From: Isoetes taiwanensis
Lineage: Eukaryota; Streptophyta; Lycopodiopsida; Isoetales; Isoetaceae
DNA length: 64,000 nt
Direction of reading: 5' to 3'
Assembly: GCA_021234155.1 (NCBI GenBank)
Contig: JAJEKV010000013.1
Span: forward strand, 11,744,669 to 11,808,668
Positions 24,501 to 34,044 of this stretch are shown here, piece by piece. Within the stretch, counting starts at the first letter, position 1; every line of letters begins with the position of its first letter. The position numbers and the translations under genes were made by a program. The notes under the pieces were generated by a model. It had not been told where the DNA came from and made no database searches. It saw nothing but the letters and a program-made list of their open reading frames with translations.

Positions 24501-24727
24501 TATCATTTACGAAATTAATAAGGCTTACCTTTGATGTAGCTGGCAAGCTGCATGTCCTTCTTCATTAGTGTTACTCTCTTGGCGTGTACTGTGCAGGCTG
24601 TTGAGTTTCAAAATGTTGGACCAGCTTCTGCTCTGCTGCTTCTTGGACCTTGGCCTCCTGCTCTCGCCCTGCCCTCTCCTCTTCTTGTATCTCCCGCTCT
24701 ATATGCGCGTACGCTTCTTAGGTCTCT

Positions 24728-25006
24728 TCATCCATTGAATCCGGAGATCCAATGTCCTCTTCCTCTAGTGCTTTCGTTGATCCCTGGAATCCCTACTCCT
24801 GGGCTGGATGGTCGACTGGTCGTTCCTTGATGACTACCTTGACGTTCGGGGTCTTCTTCGTCTCTCGCTTGGGCTCCTCCACGCCTTTGCCCTTCCGCTT
24901 CTTGTTTTCTTCGGCCTCCTTGGCCTCTGGCTGTTTCGCCTTGTCGAGGAAGTCGAGCGGTCTGTTTGGTGCGCGCCATGTCGATCGGAGTCTTGGTGTC
25001 TATCAA
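24728..25006 (-). pseudogene. Charged frame containing a histone-H3-tail-like peptide
   Basis: On the minus strand an ATG near 24980, in a good plant start context (GACATGGCG), begins MARTKQTAR, identical to the first nine residues of histone H3. It continues as an Arg/Gly/Gln-rich stretch for about 80 codons before a stop. A second frame shifted by one base is also lysine/glutamate-rich and runs on to about 24570, so which frame was originally translated is uncertain. After TAR there is no further H3 similarity. It lies in the interior of element A, sense to it. Confidence 0.4.
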
Positions 25007-25139
25007 GATGCTGTCTCTATCTAGCTTAAGTGTCTTGGTTCTAAGTCTAAGGCTTGGCCATTAATATTATCTAATATTATTAAAGCTTAAATTTAATTAA
25101 GAATCATATTTTAAACATAAACGATGCCCCTTGGTTGGG

Positions 25140-25185
25140 GGGGGTTCAACCCTGTGGGTGGGAGGTTCAATTCCCGCTACTGTGG
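25140..25185 (+). repeat. tRNA-like B-box sequence
   Basis: GGAGGTTCAATTCCCGC resembles a polymerase III B-box and follows a guanine run after CCTTGG. No cloverleaf can be folded around it. A decayed tRNA-derived SINE is the simplest reading, but the support is weak. Confidence 0.2.
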
Positions 25186-25298
25186 GAATCCTTTTAAGAT
25201 GAGGTTCAAATAGATTGAAAAGCTAGACTAATCTAGCTAATTCCTAGCTTAAAATTCGAATTACCAAGTTACTTTTCTAAAATTCAGGACTTTTCAAG

Positions 25299-26497
25299 GT
25301 GATTTGGGATCAATGTCTCACACGTTGCGCCGAAACTTTGCAGCAAGTCCGATCCCAATGTCTCACACGTTGCGCCGAAACATGCACGAGGAAATGGGGA
25401 TTGAGTTCACTCAACTCTACTGGCACCCTCAATAGTCTTCGTGCATATGTAGATGGACAGATCATTCCCGTGGAATGGGTCCCTCCTCCTCCTATTAATA
25501 CACTTCTTCCCTGTCCAGAATGGGAACATTGGTGTCAGGCCCTGGATGTACATTTACTTCAAGAATTTTGCACTCAAGCTCAGTAGCCAATGATGCAGCC
25601 TGCTCCTCAACATGAAGCTCCTTATACATCACTGGAAGCACCTCCATGTTGCCAGTTTCTTACTTCTGATTGACGGTCATCCTTTTGGACCAAGGCTTTG
25701 GCTGGTCATGCTGATTGGAAACCCTGGATCATAACAGAAATTGGATCTATATTCCTAATGAACGAGGTTGGCAGACTCCAATTAATGTTGTCTGGGGACT
25801 CACTCAATTTTTGGACAGAGCTGTCATGGCCCCTGATCCGTCTGTTCACCGGCAAGCAGGTTTTTGTGTTGCTTTGAAGTGTCTTCTTACCTGCTCTATT
25901 GCCCGTCGTCGTGTTGTTTATTATTGCAACTCCAACGCCAGTGCAGGTGCGTTTGGCCTCCAGATTTGTCTGCTCATTGAATGTCAGTATGTTCAAAACG
26001 AGGCTCACCATGCTTTTGAAAACATGGCACAGTCTGGCTTTCTGATCGACGCATCACCGTTCATTGGGGTAAACACTGTAGATGCCTTGATAGGTTGACA
26101 GGATCTCATCCAGAAGTATCACTCAGAGGCTCCTCCTCGTAGTTGTCAGGATGATTTTGATAAGGTGCCTGGTTTTCCACCTCCAAAAACTGTGTCTGCT
26201 TTTCTCTCCTCCAAGTGTTCCTTAGTGGAGGGAAGTGTTAGTCCTGTGCCACTAGGCACTGGACTATTTCTGAGCACAACACATGCCAAAGGCAAGGGTC
26301 AAGGTCAAGCATCAATTAGCAGACCTACCCTTCCTTCCCCTCCCCCCGAAACCCACGTAGAAACCCATGTCCCCATTAAAGAAGAGGACCAGGCAGGACA
26401 AGTGACCACCTCCGAGGACTACGACCTTAACTTAGCAGGATTCCAGGCACTAATGACGACACTGCAAAGATTCCCTCAAATCAAGCATATGATCTAG
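25299..26497 (+). pseudogene. Degenerate plus-strand coding region, unknown
   Basis: Three long plus-strand segments (25299-25586, 25715-26098, 26165-26497) follow each other with coding-like composition. The last two are in line apart from a stop at 26096-26098. The middle part has a cysteine-bearing hydrophobic stretch (CVALKCLLTCSIARRRVVYYC). The end has a basic KGKGQGQ patch and an acidic tail (KEEDQAGQVTTSEDYDLNLAG). No domain is recognised. It lies antisense to element A and may be an accessory antisense frame or an older insertion. Confidence 0.4.
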
Positions 26498-26789
26498 AAG
26501 TTGGTAACCGAGATCTCAAAGGCTCTGCCATATATCTATTTTGGGCCCAAGGCCGTTGTACTATATATATTAGTAGAGTTAGATCTCAAGTTTTTAGATG
26601 AGACTTAGTATCGTCTTGTTTCAAGTTTTGTGTCTCAGCGTCTCGCGAGACCTCATGTACTCTTTCTGATATTCAAAGGATTCTTGTCTTGGCACACAGT
26701 TTTCTTTGCTTTTGTGTTTCTTTCTTTCTGCTCTTATCTCTTTGCAAAATTTTGCGTGACACTCTATAGTAAGATTTTGTCTATTTGAT

Positions 26790-27745
26790 TCAAGGGTCCT
26801 CACAAAGGGCTATCTTGCAAACAATCCCGAATCCAAGCCCTAAATACCCTTCCTCATTGGGTTCCATAGTGACCTCAACATCATCGATATTAGGAACGTG
26901 AGATCCTATAGGTATGAAAGCTTCTGCAGGCGGTTTCGATGGGGCACCCTGCAAGATCAAGTGTCGGAGTCTTAGGAGAGTATCCATTGGGCTCAATATC
27001 CTCTGGTTGAAAGCTTAACAGCCGCTGAACATGTGCCGGAAAATCAAGGAAGTCGCCCATGCAATACTCAGCGAGCTCGTAGAGGTTAGCAATGACAAGG
27101 TAGGTCCATATAATGTCGTCGAACAGAAGATACTCATGCCCGTTGACATAGATTACAGGTATGGTATCCAGGCCAGTAAGCTTGGATCCCTGCCCCAACG
27201 GTATTGGCATTTCTTCGGCCAATTACTTCCATCGGACAAAATCGTCATGACTGATGCGCTCATCCTCCTCATAGGGTGAGGAAATCTGGATCTTCCCTTT
27301 CTCGGCAGAGATATCCTCATCTCCCACAGACTGGTCCATTAAAATGGCTAAGGCAAAGCGGACCTGAAAATAGGTTTGATCATCCAAGTATATAGTGGGA
27401 GGATCTTTAACCCATCTAATAATGCCCCTGAGGACGTTGGAGGTATGTCAGTCATCTCGCATCATCTGCAATAAGATTTCTTAGCTAACATATAGCTGTA
27501 GGGGATCTCCGTGTTGAATACACTGGGGCACCATGCCTTGGATGTAGAACTCAAAGAACCCAGCATAGTCGGGGTAGGTTTGCATGTTGCTACTGAGATC
27601 TATATCCTAAAGAAGATAGGGATGAAGAAACTCAAAGGGAACCTGCGGATCCCCATGTTCCCCATCCAGATACCACTGTTGGCGTTCAGAGAAATCCATG
27701 AAGCAGGACCAAAGGAATAGTAGGATAGAAGGCCTGAGGAAGATG
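26790..27745 (-). pseudogene. Degenerate coding region of element A, unknown family
   Basis: About 310 codons can be followed on the minus strand through four in-frame stops and one frameshift near 26985. Coding-like stretches include DYAGFFEFYIQGMVPQC, TIYLDDQTYFQVRFALAI, IPVIYVNGHEYLLFDDIIW and LRHLILQGAPSKPPAEAF. Most of the stops can be explained by C-to-T change in CAA, CAG or CGA, as expected after methylation. No known domain is recognised. It lies downstream of the H3-fold frame, separated by a LINE insertion. The preceding 26498-26789 shows nothing clear. Confidence 0.45.
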
Positions 27746-27844
27746 AAAAGGAAATATGAACCCTATAAGTGAGTTTGGAATAAAGTAACTTCTAGTCTTT
27801 CGTACTCCCTCTCTATTTTTGTTTTTGACAGAAGGAAAAATTTA

Positions 27845-28455
27845 CACAAATGCCCATAAATATACACAAGACAAAAGGATTTATAATAATAATAATAATA
27901 AGATTTATTAACGTCCAACAAAGACCCGTAGGCCATGGGACAACTCTTACAATTTTACATCTACTTCTGATAAGAGTATCTTTTTCACTATTGTCAATGT
28001 TCTCAAGGAGCTCTCTAATAAATTTCGCCACTTGGCATATTGTAGAGTATTTTTGGAAAAGAGTTGCCAAGTTCTCATGGTCCCAATCCACTTGGGAGTA
28101 CTTTTCCCGAAGTGAATGGAACCGAGGGCAATGAAATATTACATGTGATTCTGTTTCAATATCCTGCTTGCATCTGCATGTCCTTTCTTCCCTAGCCCTG
28201 ACCATCTCCCTGTTTCAATCATAAGATGATGTGAACCCATGCGTACTCGAGCTCTTGCTTGTACCATTCCCGGGTACATGTTCTTATGACCAAGATATAA
28301 CTGAATGCCATGTTTTGCTTCTGGATTAAAGTTTGCCAAATAGTATCTGACCTTCTTCTTATCACAGAACTCAATGTACTGCTCAAATGCTTTTTGTTTA
28401 AAATTCTCACCAAAATTAGCCATCGTAAGATGTAATCGGTTCAACCATTGTATTT
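27845..28455 (-). mobile_element. 5'-truncated LINE insertion (3' end of ORF2)
   Basis: The minus strand encodes the terminal part of a LINE ORF2, including RMGSHHLMIETGRW and then CRCKQDIETESHVIFHCPRF, the C..C....E...H....C cysteine/histidine motif. The 3' end carries GGACGTTAATAAATC and a (TTA)n tail at about 27883-27900. It sits inside element A between two of its frames, hence is younger than A. There is one frameshift between the two peptides. Confidence 0.75.
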
Positions 28456-28536
28456 ATATTTATAGCAAAACAAATATGCAACATGATCAAGGTACAAAAC
28501 AAAGTGTGATGCTCGTAATCCCCTTGAATCCTCCAG

Positions 28537-29610
28537 GCGAGGTGCCTTTGGCATTATTGTAACACGCTTGGCATGAATAGCACAAAGGTTGGCATCACCA
28601 AAAAGAGCCACCAAATAGTCCTGTGTGGCCTGCTGCAAGGCAAGGATGGCATGGGTCTCGAATCTGAGGTCGGTCTTAAATTCTTGGGTAATTTCCCGAA
28701 CCAGTCCTTGGAACGGTAGCTTTCGTAACAGGAGCTCGGTAGACTTTTAATACTTTTGAATCTCCCGCAAAGCTACTGTGCCAGGTTTCCACCTATGAGG
28801 CTTCTTCTTGCTTAGGGAGGGCTTTACTGGTCGTGGGACGGTGTCCTGCCGCATTTACTCGATCTTGGCATCGACTAGAAGACGTGGCCTTGCCCATCCC
28901 GCCCACAGCTTGGAGACATTCCTTTTAGTTGCCTCCCAACTTGTGCGCTATACTTTTCCGTCTTCGTTTAATCGTACTTGGCTCAAGTTGGTGGGCGTTT
29001 TGCTTAGCTTGGTTATCGCTCGCTCAGCTTCCCTCTGGGCATGTCTCTCTAGGGCTTGACAAACTTCAGTCCTCATGAGCATCTTAGTGAATCAGACATG
29101 GCCACCATTTTTAGCTCACAATCTTCCGGGGAAATTATTCCATAAGAAACTCACAATCTTCTCATCGTAATAGTACAAGAGTAAGGTAAGAGGGCATCCT
29201 TCAATGATAGTCTCCCCCTTTTCCAAATATACATGCGGGGCACCTTTGTCTATTGGATCCCCACTGGCCGCTTCTTGTGCATCTGCCCCTATGGCCAAGT
29301 CCATAACTCTCTGTGCCTCCACCCTCGTGGCTTCCTCATCAATAGTGGTCACCGGCTCATGGGGATAGTATTTGATGAGGGCTGGGACTTGGCCTGGTTG
29401 CTCTACGAGGGTGTATGCCTCACCAGCTGCATTGAGTTTGAGCAAAAACCTTTCAGTCAGATGGAAGATGGGGATATTTGTCCTCAGTCCGGGCTTACAT
29501 GGTACGAGCCATGGAGAAGAGAGGCGCTGAGATAGGGAGTCTGGCTATGATAGAAGCAACTCAAATCCGATGGCTATGGCGACTGGAGGAGGTAAGAAAA
29601 GACACAAAGA
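28537..29610 (-). pseudogene. Element A frame fused to a C-terminal histone H3 fold
   Basis: One reading frame runs for about 355 codons on the minus strand, interrupted only by six stops (29547, 29118, 29094, 28950, 28857, 28749). All six are explicable as CAG, CAA or CGA changed by C-to-T. The N-terminal half is not recognised (LLKLNAAGEAYTLVEQPGQ; VYLEKGETIIEGC). A charged helical linker follows (CQALERHAQREAERAITKL). The last 88 codons are a histone H3 core without the H3 tail. The frame stays open in phase across the junction, so this was a real fusion rather than an H3 pseudogene dropped in later. Dead copy; function unknown, possibly chromatin association. Confidence 0.7.
28546..28809 (-). 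pseudogene. Histone H3 fold domain within the element A frame
   Basis: Read on the minus strand: KKKPHRWKPGTVALREIQKY, a stop in place of the usual Gln, [59 protein letters not shown] and TIMPK. This covers the alpha-N helix and all three histone-fold helices of H3. Loop 1 has canonical H3 length, not the longer CENH3 form. By eye about three quarters of residues match plant H3. After MPK the last helix residues are lost through a small deletion and frameshift. The H3 N-terminal tail is replaced by the fusion linker. Confidence 0.9.
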
Positions 29611-30112
29611 GGTCGGGAGAAAAGGTTACTCTAAAAGGAATATGTAACTCCCTATTATTTCTGAAGTATTTCTTTTTTTAATACATGCGAAAAAATTTTA
29701 TACGGCGACCATATGTGGCACCAAGGTGGTTTTGGACTCCTAAAATTTGATTCTAAATACCCTTTCCCCAATCGCCGCCACACTTGAAGAGATGCTAAAA
29801 ATCTCGTCCCTTGAGCGTCTTCTGATGGGGCTTCTAGGGGGGTTCTAGTCAATTCAATTGTCCCCTTTGCAAAAGTGCAAGAATCGCCTCCATCTGACCT
29901 TTCTATGAAAAGTTATGGCCTTCGAGAACAGAGGACCTTACTCCACCAAAAACTCAATAGAATCCCACTCTTACATTCTGCAATCTAAGTCCTAAAGCCT
30001 TCATTCCTCACATACTTATCTTCATGGGCTCAATACCTATGAATTTAGTATAATTATTCTACATCAAATAATCTCTACCCTAATCAATCTAATGGATTAG
30101 AACATGGCCAGG

Positions 30113-30125
30113 GCTATGATCCTGG
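30113..30125 (-). other. Possible primer-binding site of element A
   Basis: The minus strand reads CCAGGATCATAGC, about eight of twelve matches to the tRNA-Met-complementary consensus, directly inside the putative 5' LTR. The match is weak and mainly supports the orientation of the LTR. The stretch 29620-30112 shows no frame and would be the leader. Confidence 0.3.
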
Positions 30126-30126
30126 T

Positions 30127-31620
30127 CTACTAAGATCATGGCTCCCTATACGATGCTTCCATCGTATAAATATGGGAAATTCCCCTCCCATATATGGCGA
30201 CTCCATCGCCACAAAAAGGTCCTCCATCTGATTCGAACCACTTGTGATGGGCAAGTGTCCGGGTGAAGGATAGATGTGTCATTCGTCTCATGCCTTCTAT
30301 GGGAATCCTATATAGCAAAAGCGTACATACAATTTAGCACCTAACAAGAATATACATAACAATATACCACCTCGAAGGGTGGCCCATCCATCATCAAGGC
30401 AACATCAACATAATACCAATATAACATATGAAGTGCGTCATAAATGAGGGTAGGTTCTACCCTAGGCTCAGGCTCAAAGAGAGTCAACTGGCGACCAGGC
30501 CCTCCAGATAACCACAGACAGAATCACGACAATGGCATTGACTGGCATAGAACAATGGCTAGGGTAGTCCACTTCATCCACCCCTCTATGCACACTTTGC
30601 AGATAGGTTGAACATGCTATGGCGTGAATGTAGCCTTTTGGAGATGCAATCTCATGGATTCACCCTATGAGACTACTCCAAGTTACATCTCCCGGTCCGA
30701 TGAGGCAAGTCAGGGAGGAGTCCCTTTCTGTTCACAACAGTTTCATGGGTGCACTAGAAGATCTTGGCACCACCGGCGCCCATGCATCCGTACCCGACTT
30801 AACCCCCTCAAAATCCATAGGTCGGATCACTGCATCTATCGAGCCCAGGCCATCCTTTCGGGATCTGCCTTGCGATCCAAGAGGTGTCAGACCCATATCT
30901 GGCCCACACATAGTGACTGACTATAAGCCTAGCACACTGTAGGAGCCCTAGTATTCACGCTCAGCAAGGCTCCACCCACGCTTCACCAATGTGCCCGTTA
31001 TCTAGTGCTCATTATTGACATAGCATCCACAGCCAGGTGGGCTCTTGTGCACAGGCCGCATGTAACGAGATTTAAGGGATTCTAGCTAGGAGCATAGCTA
31101 CTACTAGATGACTTTAGGTCTCTATCCCTCTTAATTCCCATAACACAGGAGTAACAGAAAGAGAGCATCAACCATACATACATCGATTCATCCATAACTT
31201 GATCATAGCATAAAAAAAAAGACTAGCCACACATCTACTCATACAAGGATTGGTTAAAAGATCAATCTATCTAGGAACTAACTGGTGTCTTGGCTTGATG
31301 CGTCATCCCTGAGGTTTTCTATGGTCGGCTGGTTGAACAGGTATGAACAAGCAGCTGCTCCTTCTCCAACTCTCCCAAGTCGAATTGGGGTAGAACTGGG
31401 CTGGATGCCCACTTGAATACTTCCCAAATGGGTAAGTGGCCTCGGCGAATCGAGTTGGTCCAGGTGGCTTTGCCCCATTGGTCAATTTATTTTGATTACT
31501 AATAATTAGCTAGATATTTAGCCATTAAATAGTTTAATTAACTAATATCTTAGCATAGCTAACTTAAATTCTTTTAGTTTACTCCACAATGGTCCCAAAA
31601 TACCTATAGTGACGTGTCAT
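30127..31620 (-). repeat. Putative 5' LTR of element A (divergent family copy)
   Basis: The order of conserved blocks matches the LTR at 15775: a terminal hairpin (ATACGATGCTTCCATCGTAT), then CCACCTCGAAGGGTGGC, the block around GTAGTCCACTTCATCCACCCC, CACACTTTGCAGA.AGGTTGAA and CTCTTGTGCACAGGCCGC. Identity by eye is much lower than between two fresh LTRs. The outer boundary near GACGTGTCA at 31610-31620 is approximate. Confidence 0.55.
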
Positions 31621-34030
31621 TATTTATACATATATCATATAAATACGTGGAATGCCACAGGCGTCTAGTGGTATGCTTAGGCGCTGGCGCGAGAGAATAC
31701 TATGGCTACCTTTGATTTGGCTATCAAGACAACTATTACATCTGTAACTAATGATGCCATTATTGAAGATTCTCGTGTTTGCAACTCTTAAAAGAACTTT
31801 GCTCTTACTTCTGCATTCGTGTTGATTACTTCGAATACTTGAGCGAGATATCTCTAGCATTTGGGTAAAAGAAGGTTTGTTCTGGTTGAGATTGAAAATT
31901 TCACCTTGAGCTAGCGCATCCTAGGAAAATTTTCGATAGCTTTTTCGCATATTTTTCTCTAAGAACAATACAAATTTCTAGTTGGAAACTTCAAATATCC
32001 AACAATACGAGGGAATGTCATGAAATTTTCCGTTAGGGTATAAAAGCTTTGTCCAACACTGGTTTTTAAAATTTAGTACTTCTTTCAAACTATACTGTCA
32101 TGTACCTTAGTACTATTTCTTGTGCCACAACTAGCAGAAATGTATCTGATTCCCCATTCAATCATTCATCTCTAAGCTAAACACACGTGCATCAACTAGA
32201 TTAGACACCTATCAACAATAAAAGTAGCTTTATTTAGAGATGCAAACAACCTACTCTAATTCCACCCTATGCTCGCTTCGTGAAAAGTACCAAGTCCAAC
32301 GTTCAAAGTGAACTCGCTGAGGATTAATTTGTTGTCCACATTTACACATTTCACAACATGTTGCATGTGAAGATCCCACTATGGTTGCATGTGAAGATCC
32401 CACCATGGTTCAAAAATAGGGGCCCATCCATCCTTAAAAATCCCCGATGAGGGAAAAATAATTCTGGCAATTTTCCAGCTATTTTTGCAAAAAAAGTTAG
32501 GCAACTCCGTAGTTTTCAACTAGCCAAACATTGATGGTCAATGTGGCATTAACCACTGGTTAATCTGTCCATCCGATATCACGCAGGTGGTTAATATGAC
32601 CAAAAAAATGGTTAACGTGGCCAAAAAACCAGGCTTCAAACTGCGCGGTAGGGGGCAGAAATTTCGATCGGCTGGTTCTTTCTACTCCATGGGCGGCTTG
32701 ATCCGCTTCAAAAAGCACGCCAACCGCTTTGTCTGGCCTTTATCCATGAAGAGAGGAAGAGATTTGAGACAAAATAAAGCCGGATCGACTAAAAAAGGCC
32801 CAAAAGATTTGGTTTTTTAGGCTTCAAACTATGTTGTTCTTAATGGCTAATATAGGGTGGCCACATTAACCACATCCCACTTGAGCAATACGGGCGTTCC
32901 GAAAAATGGACTTAAAAAACGGGTGAAATGATTTTCTATCCAATAAACTGAGGGCCTCTAAATCCAAGCCCCCGACGAAGTATATGTTTGAAAATATATG
33001 AGTTATCATTGAATTAATTTTATTGTAAGACCAACCCATGGTGCAGAATGTACACTTGCATGCATGGAAAACCTTTGGGGAAAATGATTTGGGATAAATA
33101 TCAAGCAACATGATGGTGGCTCGGCCATGATGGTAACTTAGATACTATGCATGCAAGTCATGTTTTCCTTCGCTTATCAGATCAAATTGATTACTAATCC
33201 ACTCCACCAAACCATCCCGTGGTAAAGAACATATTTCTCAACTCTATGTCGAACTGCATAGCACCTGCCAGGAGAATTCTTTTAAAGACCTCGCATAACC
33301 ATCATACGGATAGTGGAACGCATCTGTTGATTCAAGCAATTCAACTGTGATCTTGAGCTAAATTATACATGGATGAGACGCAGCAAACAACAAATATGTA
33401 ACAAAGCAAATAATTTATCGAAAGAACAAAGCAAATAACGTTTAACCGCATAACGACCGTATCTGATTTTGTAATCCCATTGTCAAACGGATTAAGCTCC
33501 TGGTTGGCACAAGCGTAGCAAATTTTGGGAGAACGCAGAATACCTCATTTTTTCAGATCAGTTACATGCTATTTTTGTTGCATTATTAAATGAAGAGCAT
33601 AAACGATCACTAAATGGTGCATCAATCTGAGAAGGCCTGCAACCAGACGCACTTGAAGCTCTGGACAAGATTTCCCTAGTCCAGAAGCGATTAACTGGGT
33701 TGGAAATAATCATAATTGGTCCATACACTAACTACTCTATCACAACTGGTTTTTCCAATGAATTATGTTTTCCAATTAATCAAGGTTGAACCCCTACAAG
33801 GATTCCAAGATCGCCAGAAGAACTTGAAGACACTCTTTGCAGTCAGATTCATAGTCACAGTCAGTAGAATTTACATCTCAAAGAATTTTATCTGTCAAAG
33901 TAATTCTGCTTGAGTCACATTTTGGAAGTTATAGCTTGCCATTCTACAGACTGTTGCAGTTCATGGAGAGCATATAAAATAGCATATGCACGACGAAATA
34001 TCCACCAATAATTCATTGTAAATGCATTGC
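31620..34030. other. Intergenic, no gene seen
   Basis: AT-rich sequence with only short shadow frames. A duplicated phrase ACATGTTGCATGTGAAGATCCCAC lies near 32355-32400. Related phrases GGTTAA(T/C)(A/G)TGGCCA and GGCTTCAAACT recur around 32585-32640 and 32820-32870. The last few hundred bases are the likely 3' untranslated and downstream region of KRI1. Confidence 0.5.
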
Positions 34031-34044
34031 CACACAATTTGCTC

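Larger units (their letters stand above)
15775..31620 (-). mobile_element. Element A: large, old LTR retrotransposon with histone-H3-bearing frame
   Basis: A 1.5-kb LTR at 15775-17274 is followed inward by a polypurine tract. A divergent LTR of the same family at about 30127-31620 is preceded inward by a weak tRNA-Met-like primer site. Both signals place the interior between them, read on the minus strand. The interior carries several decayed frames (23.5-25 kb, 26.8-27.7 kb and 28.5-29.6 kb), one plus-strand frame and one LINE insertion. I saw no RT or integrase. The two LTRs differ strongly and I could not confirm a target duplication, so two separate family members remain possible. Confidence 0.5.

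Noticed and set aside
32587-32820. 77-codon lysine/arginine-rich plus-strand frame
   Set aside because: Built from repeated GGTTAA...GGCCAAAAAA phrases; no domain, and start and stop are not supported by context.
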